64,000 nucleotides of DNA from Maribacter polysaccharolyticus. Lineage in GTDB: Bacteria; Bacteroidota; Bacteroidia; Flavobacteriales; Flavobacteriaceae. Below, piece by piece: positions 18,000 through 31,000 of this stretch. The stretch is from contig NZ_JARBUY010000002.1 of the NCBI RefSeq assembly GCF_028882255.1, positions 570,342-634,341 of the forward strand, written 5' to 3'. The position numbers were made by a program, and so were the translations under genes. A model generated the notes under the pieces. The model was given only the letters and a program-made list of their open reading frames with translations, had not been told where the DNA came from and made no database searches. Numbering within the stretch: position 1 is the stretch's first letter; each line of letters begins with the position of its first letter.

Positions 18000-18833
18000 C
18001 TATAAATCCCTCTTTTTCAGTAGGGCGTAGGAGAAATAAATAAATAGGGATGTCCATGCCAATACGATCAAGATCTCGTACCCATGTACCCCATAATCCA
18101 TGTCGAATTTTTCACCGATTTGATCGGCCACAGATTGTACGGCACCCAATCGGGTGAAGGGTTCATCGATCAGTTTCCACATGGCATTCAAGGGGAAAAA
18201 GCCCATGATAAAATCCGTGGTTTCCCCATCAAAAAGTTTCCATCGTATCATTCCCCGCACGAATCCCTCAAAAACCTGCCATAAGATCAAGAATCCTAGG
18301 GCAAAAGCGGAACGCTTTACCAAGATGCCCAGAAAAAGACAGAAAGCGAAGAATCCCATTAGTTTCACAAAGTAGGCTAACAGAAATTCCATATCGGAAA
18401 AAATGATACTTAGTTCATTGTAGTCGGAATAGATGAGTCCTAAGATCAAGGAGACCGAAAAAACAAAGAAGGTCGATATGAGGGAAAAGGATACTACGGT
18501 CAAAAATTTGGAAAGAATGAATTCTTTTTTCGAAAGTCCGTCGATCAAATTCTGTTTTATGGTCTTATTGCTGTATTCGTTGGCCATCATGGATACTATG
18601 ACAATCGCCAGGAACAATTTAAAAAAGGCGGTAATGAAGGTGTTGAAATGCCAGATATATGGAAAATTGAAAATACCCTGCTCGGCCAAATGGAATTTTA
18701 TCGGACCGATATCGAATTTAATGGCAGCGACCAAGGCGATTGAAGTAAGGAGCACAAAATAGGAAATGATCAATATTTTACTCGATCTATTGTTCCAAAG
18801 TTTGATGAATTCTATGTGTAATAATCTCAACAT
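18000..18833 (-). CDS. ABC-2 type transporter permease
   Basis: 277 residues, about six membrane helices, starting MLRLLHIEFIKLWNNRSSKILI, the usual ABC-2 amphipathic start. It is preceded by its ATPase with a 13-base gap, so both form one half-exporter of the natA/bcrA kind. Substrate not visible. Relatives in Bacteroidota are annotated generally as gliding- or antibiotic-related exporters, but neither assignment can be supported here. Confidence 0.85.
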   Translation of the reverse strand: MLRLLHIEFIKLWNNRSSKILIISYFVLLTSIALVAAIKFDIGPIKFHLAEQGIFNFPYIWHFNTFITAFFKLFLAIVIVSMMANEYSNKTIKQNLIDGLSKKEFILSKFLTVVSFSLISTFFVFSVSLILGLIYSDYNELSIIFSDMEFLLAYFVKLMGFFAFCLFLGILVKRSAFALGFLILWQVFEGFVRGMIRWKLFDGETTDFIMGFFPLNAMWKLIDEPFTRLGAVQSVADQIGEKFDMDYGVHGYEILIVLAWTSLFIYFSYALLKKRDL

Positions 18834-18846
18834 GTTTTTTTCGGAT

Positions 18847-19749
18847 TTAGTTGGCTTGGGAGTTGGTCAAGGTAAGGAACTGTTCTTCAAGGCTTGCCTT
18901 TCTTTTGACCAAATGGGAAAGTACGATTCCCGCTTCCATAAGACTCCTGTTCAAAACTTCGGCATCCATTTCTTTATTGAGGAAAGCGGTAATGAGTCCG
19001 TTTTCCTGGGTTACCTTACTGAAACCGTTGTTGTTTTTCAGGAACTGCAATAAGGCCTCGGTATGGGTTGTTTGTAGTTCGAAAAAACCATGGCTGGCCA
19101 TCATGTCATCGACCCGGCCAGCATACAATTTTTGTCCCTTTCTAAGGATGACCACATGGGAACAGACTTTCTCCACTTCATCCAAAAGGTGGGAGGCCAA
19201 TAGGATCGTGGTACCTTGGGAGGCCACTTTTTTAATGATTTCCCTGATTTGATGGATACCTTGGGGGTCGAGGCCATTGGTGGGTTCATCGAGAATAAGG
19301 ATTTCCGGATCATTCAAAAGGGCAGAGGCAATGGCCAAGCGTTGTTTCATGCCCAAGGAATAGGTTCGGAATTTACTGTTCTTGCGATTCAATAATCCGA
19401 CCAGTTCCAATTTTTCTTCGATCTTATCCTCGGGAACCTCCTTGATTTTACAAACCAAACGTAAATTTTGGATAGCGGTCATATACGGATAGAAATTGGG
19501 ACGTTCGATAATGGCACCGACTTTTTTCAGGGCCTCGTGGGTCGACATGTTTCCATCGAACCAAGAGAAATCCCCGCTGGTCCTGTTCACTACGTTCAGG
19601 ACGATTCCCAAGGTGGTGGACTTGCCACTTCCGTTGGGTCCGAGTATGCCATATACATTGCCTTTTTCTATGGTAAAGCTGAGGTCCTTGACTGCGGTTA
19701 AATAGCCGAATTTTTTTGTCAGGTTGCTAACGGTGAGAATGGTGCTCAA
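18847..19749 (-). CDS. ABC transporter ATP-binding protein
   Basis: 300 residues. Complete nucleotide-binding domain: Walker A GPNGSGKST (37-45), signature YSLGMKQRLAIA, Walker B ILILDEPTNGLDPQG, and the H-loop LLASHLLDEVEKV. The C-terminal 80 residues are an extra domain seen in ABC-2 ATPases. The start codon is TTG (complement of 19747-19749): no other in-frame start lies before the conserved strand MSTILTVSNLTKKFG. First gene of a two-gene operon with the permease. Confidence 0.92.
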   Translation of the reverse strand: MSTILTVSNLTKKFGYLTAVKDLSFTIEKGNVYGILGPNGSGKSTTLGIVLNVVNRTSGDFSWFDGNMSTHEALKKVGAIIERPNFYPYMTAIQNLRLVCKIKEVPEDKIEEKLELVGLLNRKNSKFRTYSLGMKQRLAIASALLNDPEILILDEPTNGLDPQGIHQIREIIKKVASQGTTILLASHLLDEVEKVCSHVVILRKGQKLYAGRVDDMMASHGFFELQTTHTEALLQFLKNNNGFSKVTQENGLITAFLNKEMDAEVLNRSLMEAGIVLSHLVKRKASLEEQFLTLTNSQAN

Positions 19750-19815
19750 GTCAAGTGATTTTGAAGGGTTATATACTACTTGACGATAAAGCCGGACTTA
19801 TGTTACAATTTAATA

Positions 19816-21891
19816 TTATTTTCTGTTCACCCGATGGGTGATCCTTCTGTTGGTAATTATGGTCGTTGTTTTAATTCTGTTTACGGTTACCGTTTCCGAA
19901 GGGTCATCCGTGGTCGTGTTCGAGTCGGTTTGATCCTGACTGTTGGTGACCGTATTGGTGTAGTCTGTAGAGGATAGGTAAATATTGTTCAGACTGGCTT
20001 TCGTGACCAAGGTCAAGGTCTCCAAGTCCCCGGAATCCATATCGCCGATGGTCCAATCGGGATAAGAAAAAGTCCCTTTGGAAATGGATGTGGAAACCAA
20101 CTCCAATCCTGCCGGTAGCACATCGGTCAACACCAGATTGGATACCGGGTCGACCCCTAAACTTTCGACGGTTATGTAAAAGGTTACGGTGTCCCCCTCA
20201 TTGACGGTATTCTGGTCGGCGTCTTTGTTGAGGACAATATCGGGTTCGCAATAGTAGGCCGCCAATGATTGTGAGTCATAGGTACAGCCCCCTTTGGTAA
20301 CACGGACATAAAAATCCCCGGCACCGGACGGTGTATAGGACGAACTGTTGGCGCCAGCGACCAAGGTGCCATTTTCGTACCATTGGTAATCATCGAAATT
20401 GGGATCAACCACCTCTACCTGTGCATCGGGTAGGCAACCCCCACCGGTTACCTGCAAGTCTACATCGGGAACGGTATCAAATCCGGAAAAATACCCGGCA
20501 ATTCCACGGGCACCATTGTATCCGAAAAAACCGACAGCAATGGGACCGGTGGATGCGACGCTGACATTACCGGTCAACCCAGGGATATAAAAAGTTTTCC
20601 ATAAGCTCGTTCCTGCCACGGTCTGGGCAGTCGTAAGGGCTACCGCCCCAGTGTCGTCCGTAACTTGGATATTTTCATCAGGGGTCGACGTTGAGGCGAT
20701 TATCGTAACCCCACCGGAAAGTGTGGTTCCGGCAACATCGGTTATTTGGGGTATGTTGTCCATGGTGTCCGGTAATAAACAGTTTACCGGAGCTACAAAA
20801 TTCAGGCCTTGGGTGTAAATAGAACTGGAACCCGCCATACATTGGTACGCATAGGCATCTTTGGATGTTGTGACAAACATGTTCGCCCCTACTGAATTGG
20901 AGGAATAATAGCTGCTGGGGATTTCGAAGTAATCCCCTTTGTTGATCGTAGCAATGGCCGTTGTGGAGCCGTTGACATAAATTTCCGTATTGTTTTGGGT
21001 GCCGATGATTATCGGAAATTCCGTGGCGCCATTTGTGCCCCCACGTCCCCTAACAAAAACATATTCCTTCCCCAATTTGTTTTCGGGAACGGGTTGGTCG
21101 ATCCCGGCATCCCTATTGGATGAATTAGCTTGTCGACCAAAATTCATTGAACCGTTGCTGATTACGATATCCTTGTCCGAAACTACGGAAGCACCTATCC
21201 AGCCTTGACTTTGTGCGGTACTGAACGTGTTGCCCATGTAGGCCTCAAATACAAAGGATTCATTGGCATCCAATGTAATTTGATAGGAGTCGGCCGTTAT
21301 CCCCGCTTTATCACTGCCCAACCGAAATACACAATCTGTATCATAACCGGATAAAGTAACAGTGGTATTGTCTTCCGTGGCCATGATTCCCAAGGTATTG
21401 GATTTGGATACGTGGGTACCCAAGTTGGGAACACCGCCCCATTTAAAGCTGGTACCCATGGCAGCTCTACCTTTTGATGTTAATGATGCGCCTTGAGAGG
21501 TTGAAACCCCTCTATAATTGACATAAAACTCTTTCCCACTAGGGGCTTCAAAACGCAGTCCACTACTCGTCAATTTAACCCCTGTGTTGCTATTGTCTAC
21601 AAGTGTTATATTATTATCCCCTTCTGAGAGGTTATAGGTTGCAGGAGTGGTTTTTGATATTGAAAAAGTAGTAAGCGGAGTAGTGGAGGTGCCCAAATAA
21701 GCGTTTACCGTAAAAGCCGTTGTTTCCGGTGTGGATAAATAGATGGCCTGTTGTTGGATGGCTTGGTTGTTCGACCCTTGTTTTAAAGGGGGGAGGTAGT
21801 GCAAGTCACTTAATTGAGCGTAACCCATATGCGTAAACGCCATTAATAAAAGGGGAACAAGAAACCGGAGTTTCTTTCTAATATGCTTCAA
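19816..21891 (-). CDS. IgGFc-binding-domain adhesin without T9SS tail
   Basis: 691 residues, starting with TTG at 21891 (ribosome site AAGG three bases before). Signal peptide 1-25, cut before QLSDLHYLPPLKQG. Residues about 26-475 form an IgGFc-binding-type N-terminal domain; an Ig-like segment follows (490-545, DDYQWYENGTLVAGANSSSY), then a DUF11 repeat (about 555-665, DVLPAGLELVSTSISKG). It is collinear with the first 680 residues of the giant adhesin upstream. The C-terminus ends in a short basic tail (TTTIITNRRITHRVNRK) in place of a T9SS sorting domain. How it leaves or is anchored to the cell is unclear. It may share a transcript with the giant gene or have its own promoter in the 171-base gap. 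Confidence 0.85.
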   Translation of the reverse strand: MKHIRKKLRFLVPLLLMAFTHMGYAQLSDLHYLPPLKQGSNNQAIQQQAIYLSTPETTAFTVNAYLGTSTTPLTTFSISKTTPATYNLSEGDNNITLVDNSNTGVKLTSSGLRFEAPSGKEFYVNYRGVSTSQGASLTSKGRAAMGTSFKWGGVPNLGTHVSKSNTLGIMATEDNTTVTLSGYDTDCVFRLGSDKAGITADSYQITLDANESFVFEAYMGNTFSTAQSQGWIGASVVSDKDIVISNGSMNFGRQANSSNRDAGIDQPVPENKLGKEYVFVRGRGGTNGATEFPIIIGTQNNTEIYVNGSTTAIATINKGDYFEIPSSYYSSNSVGANMFVTTSKDAYAYQCMAGSSSIYTQGLNFVAPVNCLLPDTMDNIPQITDVAGTTLSGGVTIIASTSTPDENIQVTDDTGAVALTTAQTVAGTSLWKTFYIPGLTGNVSVASTGPIAVGFFGYNGARGIAGYFSGFDTVPDVDLQVTGGGCLPDAQVEVVDPNFDDYQWYENGTLVAGANSSSYTPSGAGDFYVRVTKGGCTYDSQSLAAYYCEPDIVLNKDADQNTVNEGDTVTFYITVESLGVDPVSNLVLTDVLPAGLELVSTSISKGTFSYPDWTIGDMDSGDLETLTLVTKASLNNIYLSSTDYTNTVTNSQDQTDSNTTTDDPSETVTVNRIKTTTIITNRRITHRVNRK

Positions 21892-22014
21892 TACCTTAAT
21901 TTTTGAATTATTCCATATACAAATTAAAGATGCTTTTATGTAGAAGGCAATTGTATGTTGTGAAAGGGGTTATTGCCGTTGTCAAAGGCCTTTGGTAGGC
22001 GATCCCAAGGACAA

Positions 22015-22042
22015 ACCCAAAGGAGTAGGTACTCCTTTGGGT
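22015..22042 (-). terminator. Perfect inverted repeat after the giant adhesin gene
   Basis: A 13-bp perfect stem ACCCAAAGGAGTA / TACTCCTTTGGGT with GG at the centre, 20 bases beyond the adhesin stop. On the minus strand only GGGTTTGTCC follows, so the U-run is weak. It may attenuate read-through into the 691-residue paralogue. A second palindrome CAAAGGCCTTTG lies at 21983-21994. Confidence 0.55.
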
Positions 22043-22062
22043 CATTGCCTGGAAATCGTGAT

Positions 22063-25000
22063 TTAGCGGTACAGTGTAAAATGGCCTACAAATTCCCTTT
22101 CGTCGGTTTCACCGTTTAATTTGATGATGTACCAATAATCCCCGGTAGGTAATTCGGTGTTGTTGTAGAAGCCGTCCCAACCGTCTTGATTGTCCTTGAA
22201 TCGGTAAATGATCCGACCGTATCGGTCATAGATCTTAATAAAGATATCAGGATAAATTTCCATGTTGATCGGGGTCCAAACATCGTTATTTCCATCCCCA
22301 TCGGGAGTAAAGAAATTCGGTATCTCAATATCGATGAATTCCATGTAAATGGTCGAAATCGCTTCACAACCGTTTTCATCCACCACACGAACCTCGTAAG
22401 TATCGGTACGATCAATGGTATAGGTACTGTCGTTCCCATTATCTACTCCATCAAAATAATAGGTGTATCCTTCTTTTCCACCTGTTACAATGGCCGTGAT
22501 CTCATTGATGTTTTCCTGGGTTGTACTCAGTGACAAGGCCGTGTAATCGATAACCTCGAAATCAAAAGTGCGGATGCAACCATTGGCATGGGCAATCGTA
22601 ACATAGTGGGGGCCAGCGGACATGTCGGAGAAATCAGGGTCAAGAACAAGGTCATTGGCATCGGTCGAATCCAACGCATAAAGTACATCCGCACCTACAC
22701 TTTCATCCTCTAACGCAATACTAAGGCTATTGTTCGGGGTGTCGCCCGTACATTCATAGATTACCTCGGTCGTAGCATTAAGGTTTACACCAACTTCAAC
22801 CGTAATCAAGTCATTTATGGTACACCCATTCGCATCTTTGACATAAATGCCATAATAGCCGGCCGATAGGTTTTCAAACAGCAATCTATCTTGGACAAAG
22901 TCATTGGCATCATCGGAATTGATACTCGTATAGTAGGGGGCCGTACCTCCGGTAATCTCCAAGGTAATGGCACCATCACTGCTATCGTAGCAGATTTCAT
23001 CCTGTACGGTTACGGTCATTTCCAAGGTGGAAGGTTCGGTTATCGTAAATTCGATGACCTCATAACAACCTAAGCTATCTTGGGCAATTACGGTATAATC
23101 CCCAGGTGCCAACCCATCAAAGGTATTGTCTTCCACGAATTGGTTTAGGTTAGGGGAGATGGCATACATATAATCTCCCGAGCCACCACTGAGGTTAATG
23201 ACAATACTTCCATCATCCTCACCATTACAGGTAATATCCGTTATCTCATAATCGATGGTCAATGGGGTAGGCGCTTCAATGACGATCGCCTCGGAAACCA
23301 ATTCACAATCCCTGCTTTGTACCCGTACATAATACGTTCCGCTCGAAAGGTCGGTAAAAGTGCCATCGGTTTGGTTGGGTACTACCTCAGTGGTCAAGGT
23401 CGCATCCGCAAATAAAGCATATTCATAGCTACCGAGTCCGCCATCGGCATCCGCAATAATTACGGCGGTAGTATCCCCTGAACAATTGATTTTCGCGGCC
23501 GAGGTATCCAAAGTAAGTGTCAATTCCCCAATAGCATTAATGGTTACTTCATTGGAGATAATGGAAACACAATTGTAGTCATCCCTTACGTAATACGTAT
23601 ACGTACCTTCGGTCACATTTTGGAATAAATGGGTGTCGGTACCATTGGTTTCGTTCATGCTGTTGAAGGTAACACCGTCCTCACTCCAGGTGTAGGGGGC
23701 GGTACCTCCGGAAGCGACCAGTAATAACTCGGCCCCAACCTGGCAACTCATAGGACTTTCCGTGATCAAAATGGCATCGACCTCGGTTGGGTCCTCAATT
23801 TCCACGATATTCGTTTCATAGGTACAACCGATATCATCGGTAATACTTATACTATAGAAGCCGGCACCCAGATTGTAAAAATCAGGGCTTGTCTGGGCAG
23901 CAGCGTTTCGGAGTAGTGTTGTCCCTAAAGCGTCATCATAGGTATTCAGACTATAGCTGTAATTTGGGGCCACATTTCTCGTATCGGGAACAAATGAAAT
24001 CGACGCATCCGTATCACCTTCACATACCAACTCCGTTTGGGTAACGGTTCCGGTTATCGGGTCTGGGGCGATCAAAGTAAACGCACTGGTAAATACTTGG
24101 GTACACCCAAGGGCATCCGTTACAATGATATTATAAGTACCGGCTTCCAAGCTTTGGAAGAGGTTGGCATTTACTTGCGTAACACTATAATCCGTAGCTG
24201 TGGTGGTATTGGTCAAAACAATGTCATAAGCCCCTTTCCCACCAAGCGGTGCGATATTGGCCGTACCTTCGCCATTGGAGCAACCTACATTAGAGGTTTC
24301 TATGGTATCCAAGGTGATGGCGGCTTCCGGGGTAGTAATCGTAAAGGCGCGTTCTTGGCTACATTCCGGGAAGGCATCCTGAACGACCCGTACGATATAG
24401 TTTCCCGCTGCAACCGGAATGGTGGCAGTAGTCCCTGTACCCGTATAGGTTCCTGCATCATCCGTTCTGGTGGTCGATGTGCCGTCTGAATGTAAAACTT
24501 CCCATTCAAAATTTCCGGTATACGTAGCATCGGAGAAGGTAATCTGAATGCTACCATCGTCACCATAACAAACGACATCGGACAGTACGTCAACGGTTAT
24601 ATCGAACGTATTGGGTTCTTCTACGATATGGGTCAGCTGGATTTCACAACCGGTCGTAATATTCTTAATGCCGAAAGTATGGGTGCCTATCGCTAAGTCC
24701 GTGAATTGGTTCGAAGCTTGATAAGTAGTCGACGGTAGTTGCCTGAATTCATAATTTGCAGGAGCTGTGGTGTAGGTCGTAAGCGTTCCTGTTACATCAA
24801 TACTGATGTCTTCTCCGGCATTGATACAGTCGATATTTTCATCAATGTTAATTGAGGCGCTTTCCAAGACATCAAATGGGTCAATGGTAACGGTGTGTTC
24901 TGCGTAACATCCGGCAGAATCATAGACCCTTACATTGACTACCCCACCGACTTGATCTGTATAGCTATAGGTGGTGCTTGATCCGTCCTGTAAGGTAGTG

Positions 25001-28000
25001 CCTGTGGTATCATCGATAAAAACGAATCGATTATAGGTACCTGTTCCTCCTGAAACCGAGGAGCCATCTATAGGGATCAGGGCATTGTTGGATGTGTTGC
25101 CCGATGTACAACCAAATTGCGTAACAATCGGAAAGTCAAAGGTGATGGCCGGGTTTTCGTTTACAATAACAGGCAATGGCGTTGAAGTACATCCATTCGG
25201 ACCTGTACCCGTGATTTCATAGGTTCCCCCTGGGAGATTGATATAGGATTGCGTTGTGCCATCCCAACTGGCACCGCTAGGTAGTACATCTATGCTGTAG
25301 GTAAGAGGGTTGTTCCCATTGTTTACCTGGATCAATTCGATTACGCCATCTTGGGAACCGGAACACGAAACATCGGTGACGTTTGCTGAAAAATCCGGTT
25401 GAATGGCAGTGGGTACTGTTATAGAGAATGTCCTAAAGCACTCTGGGTTCGATGTGCCGGTATCATATACATTAACCGTGTAGGTATCTGCCGTATCTAT
25501 GGTGACATTTTGGGAGTTCGAGGGGTCCAAGGCCTGTCTGGGCACTTTATTGCCCAAAGCACTGTCCAATATCTCAAATTCATAGGTTCCTGAACCCGAT
25601 GAAACTTCTATTTTGATCTCAGCCTCATTGCCTGTACCGCATCCTAATTGTTGGTCGAGACTGGCTGTGGCTTGGAGCGTAGGATATATATCGATATTTA
25701 AGGTATCCGTACAACCGGTTTCGTCTTTAACTAGAATATCATAGTTGCCAGCAGGGATATTATCAAAAGTATTTGATGTTTGAAAACTGATTCCATTATC
25801 AATAGAGTATAATACCGTACCTGTATAGGAAACCATATTGATAGTGATTTTGGCATTGGCATCACAATTTTCAATAGCCACGTTGTCAATTACTGGTGCA
25901 GCCATAAAATTCATAGGTACATCAGCTAAGAAATAACTACAGCCATATTGATCTTCTACCGATACACTATAGGTGCCGGCCGGTGAATCGGCAGGAATTT
26001 CAATAGGATTATCATCGGTTGCCGTGATGGTTGTAAATGGGGATGGTCCTGTAATGGTGTAGTAATAGGTTCCCCCGCCACCGGTGATGTCAGGAATTTC
26101 AATAATTCCAGGGTTTTCGCACGAAATGTCCTGTATTGATGCAGGTGTGCCTGAAATTATATCCAATTCGCTTAATATGGCATTCTCACTCGCACTGATA
26201 CATTTGGTGTTGCCACTGCCATCGACCTCTTCTACCACAATATAGTATTCATTTGCGGCAAGATTCGCCACACTAATAGTGTCATCGGTGGAGGTATTTG
26301 TTCCAGAATCTATAGGAATTCCATTAATATCGTAAAGCGTCCAATTTCTATCAAATCCCGAAGGAGCAAAGTTTGAAGATATGGTATACTCAATGATTCC
26401 ATTTGAAGCTGAATTGCAGGAAGGTGAAATATCTGCGGTAATATCCATGGGGTTTGTGACAATATCATTGACATTAACACTACTTTCCCTTACACAGCCT
26501 ACAGCATCCCTTACATAAAATGTATACGTTCTACCTGGTATTAACAGTGGGAAGGTATGTGTAACTCCAGAGGGATATTGAGTGGTCCATGCATTTGCAG
26601 GGGTTACGGGATCAAAATTAGCTGAGTCTTCAGAATAGGTATATTCATAAGGTGCAGTACCATTTTGTCCCCGGACACTTACCTGTAGTTCATCGCAATT
26701 CACGATGATAGGTAATACGGTAATATCCAAATCATCCAAAGGATAAGGGATTGTATATCTTTCCAAATCCGTTTGACAAATAGTATTACCACTACCATCG
26801 ATTGTACGTATGGAGGGGGCTACCTCGTCTCCTGAGGTATATCCTCTAAATTCATTCGAAGTTTGCCATGTTAGCCCACCATTACTACTAAATTCAATAG
26901 TACCTAAAGATGTAGGATAGTTTTCAAAATCAAAACCAAATTCACTAGGGATTCCTGTACAATTGGCGGGAGTAATTCCTTTAATGTCGGCAGTAAGTTC
27001 AACCGGCTCATCTACTAATATGTTGGATTCAGTAACTGAACAACCGGCAGCATCCGTGATTTTGACATCATAGGTACCGGCAGGTAGATTGTAATAAGTT
27101 TTAGTATTACTTATTAGGTCATTTTGTGTTTGGTCTTCGGTACCATTGGTTACATCAATCAATTCAAAGTCATAAGGACCTGAACCATTGGTTATTTCCA
27201 CAATAATACGACCTGTTCCACCATTACATTCGGCATCTGTTGGCGTGGCCGTAAACATTAAAGTTGGAATGGCTTCCACTTCTTCAGTGATCATTGTGCC
27301 ACAATAATCCGCATTGCCTGCATTGTCCCTGACATATACATCATAATTGCCGGCCTCCGCAAGGGTTACCGTATATGTATTGATAGCCGAAAAATCTGTA
27401 TCAGCGACCGTATTCCCATTGGGTATAAAAGCATAGACGTAATTTCCATCCCCGCCTACAGCTGTGGCTGTTAATGTGCCATCACCACAGGCACTGGCAT
27501 GGGTGACTTCTACAGAAAGGGTCAATTCTGGGGCGATGTTTATTGTTTTTATGTCCGATGGACATCCATACGCATCGCTTACTTCCACATCATAACTTCC
27601 GTTCGATAAACCGGAAAAGGTATAGGTGGTATCCGTTGATGGTGTGGGGGTCTGCCAGGCCCCACCATTGATCCTAAAGGTATATCCCCCATTACCGGAA
27701 GTTACGTCAACTGTAATGGTGGCATCGTTCGCTCCATCATAACAGGTTGTGAACGTTGTGTCAAAAGCTATGGTTTCCGGGGCGTCGACCGTTACCGTAG
27801 CTGTTGATAGTACTTCACAACCATTGGTGTCCCTGACACGAATTAGGTAGTCGCCGTCGGCCACGTTGTTAAAGATGGTACTGGTTTGATAGCTTACGAT
27901 CGGGGTGCCCGACGTATCCTCCAATTGATATTCATACCCCGGCGTACCTCCCGTTGCCGAAGCCTCTAAAGTGGCCCCAGTATTATAACAGGTATATTCA

Positions 28001-31000
28001 GCTTTTTGCTGTAGATCGGGAACTATGGCCGTTGGTGCGGTCAGTGTTACCGTCGTTGGGGAAGTTGCCATACAGGTATTGTCACTTACCTTTTGGACCA
28101 TGATAGCATAGGTGCCGTCCGCCAATGTTGATGGGGTGGTAACAATGGCCCCTGTTTCGGTGGTCCAATTCGCACCTCCATCCGTTGAATATTCATAACC
28201 TGTTGCCGTGTCGAAATTCTTCACTTCGAAACGGATGCTACCATCCGCATTACCGTTACACGTTGGGTTGGTACTGCTTAAAATAGCTACGCTAAATTCT
28301 TGGTTGTCTTCCACTATAACGGTAAGATCTTGGGATTGCTCACAAATCTCGGGGGTTTGGGAAGCTTGAATGTCATCCAAAACCAGGAAGTTTCCGTCAT
28401 CACTGTCCAAATTGGTTCGTAGCACGACACCGACCATCGTATTTGCGCCGGGATTAAAGGTCACTTCCCTTAAATGCCAATCATCGGCATCGTTGTTTTG
28501 GGGAATCGCCGTTGTTGCCAAACTGTTGATCACCGTACCCGAGGCATCGACAAGCTCTACAAGTACCTCAGGGTCGTTGCCCGAAGCACCATCAACCAAT
28601 AAATTGTAGGCATAAAAGGAAATCGTAATATCTTGGTCTGCCAAAACTTCCAAATCGTTTCTTGACCATAATATATTGTTGTTACCCGCTGAGGTACTGA
28701 CTCCAATGGCCATGAATCTACCATTGGTTAAGCCTGTATGGTCGTTAGGGGTTCTCCATGACGTATTAGGGTTGGTAACCGTATTGGTCACGGCGTATTC
28801 CCCATTGACCAAAATACCGGCAGGACCGAGGTTGCAATCCGTGTCCGTGCCATCTTGGGGTTCGTAACAATACCCTGGGCCTATCTCACCGATTTGCGTG
28901 GTGCTACCCGTTCCGAAATTCTCAAGGAACAAGGTGCTTTCATTGGGACTGACCGTACTACTATAACCTACGGTAATTTGGTAAGTGCCGGGTGCGATAT
29001 TGCTGAATGCATTCGAGTCTTCAGGACTGTTCAAGGTGCCGTCCAGACTATAGGTATATGTGAAATCGGTGGTGTTGTCGGAAGTTATCGTTATTGTGCC
29101 ATTCCCATCACAGTCATAAGTGACATCGCTATCTAAATTGGGGTCCACAGGGGTACTGGGTACCGTTAATTCCATGTCATAGGTACAACCCAGATTGTCT
29201 TTTATGCTTAAGGAATACGTGCCTGCCGTTAACCGTTGTTCGTTAACCCCACTATAATTGGATCCACCATCAAAACTGTATAAATAGGTGCCCCCACCGC
29301 CATTGGCATTCAATATTTTGACCAGTGCGCCGGCAGGATCGCATGATGCATCTTCCACTATGGCGGCAGATGCTGTTAATCGATAGGGTTGGTCTATTTC
29401 ATAGGTGATCGATTCACTACAACGAGAGGTGGTCGTTCCACTGGAGTCCCTAACGGTAATGGTATATTCCCCAGCACTCATATTGGTGAAGACATTCGTG
29501 GATTGATAGGTCGTACCTCCATCCACACTGTATTCATAGGGGGCGGTCCCACCACTGGCAGTAATGGTCAAGGTGGCCGTTGAAGAATCCGCACATACAA
29601 TAGCCGTATGGCTGGCAGAAACAACGACTGGGCCTAAATCACTGATCGTTACACTATTGGAAAGGGTGCTGCATCCATTGTCGTCAAAAACAATGAAAAC
29701 ATATTCCCCTACATCCGAACTGTCCAAGAACAAGAAATCGTTCGTGGTCTGTAGGGCCGTATCCGGTACATCATCGGCAGTGGCATAAAGGGCGACTCCA
29801 TCTTTACTCCATATGGCCATGTCATAGTCCGGATCCGGATTTCCGCCGGTGGGTGAAAGGGTAATCATACCGGCATTACAGGTAATGTTTTCGGTCAGGC
29901 TGGCAGACAAGTTTAATTCGGGATATTCATCTACCGTAATGTTTTGTGTATCCGTACAACCGTCTTCGGTCGTGGTTATTACGATGTAATCTCCAGGGGG
30001 GACACTGTTGAACGTATAATTATTATCGTCTATGGCAACCATTTCTTGGAAAAAAGTCCCTGCCCCACTATTGGTGCCGTCATCCAATCGAATTTCGTAG
30101 TTATAATCGGGCAATGCGTTCGAGGCTTGAATCGAAATCGTACCAAAACCACTACAATCAGCTGTAGTTGTTGATATGTTTACTTCATAGTTCTTTTCAA
30201 GGATCCCGATTTCTTCGGTCTCAAATACACAGGCATTAGCTATGGGGTCTCCCGTAAGCGGATTAAGGGTGGTTATCTGTACCTTGTAGGTACCGCTGGT
30301 GGTAATATCAAAATTTGGCCCATTGTCGTCGGAGAAGGGGACAACGATGGTATCCGTGCTTGCATCCACCAATTGGAATCCGTAATCCGTATTGGGATTC
30401 GTAATTCTGATGTTTCCTGAAGTGTCGCATAAAATATCGGACGAAATATAGGCTATATCCAGCGTATTCTTAAAAACATTGAAGTAAAAACGACTGAAAC
30501 ACCCGCCACTATAGTTTATGACTACCCTATACTTGCCACTATCGGTAATGGTATAATTGTCTTGTACGGCAAGATCTGTCCATGTACATGAGGCATTGGT
30601 GTTCGCACAATCATCCCCCGCATCGGAACAACTGGTTTCATCCAATTGTTGCCATACAATACTGGCGGCATCGGTTATGCCTAATTGTATGGTAGCTTCA
30701 TCGTTTTCACCACATAAGAATATTTGTGGCAATTCACTACCGTCGATAGAACAGTTTACTATTTCACCTTGTAGGTCATTATCCGTATTCGTATCTGAAT
30801 TTACTTGATTGAAGTAGGTGATTATAGGGTTGGTCTGTGTGGTTCCAAAACGTTCTACCGTAATCAGTTCGACTAAATCCGCGCAATCTGTAGCCCCGCT
30901 TTTTTCAACGATGTAATCCCCAATATCAGTAACCAATAAGGTACTGGGGTCCCCATCTGGATCCCCATCGTCCAATAGGGTGTCGGTATCGTCTATTTCG

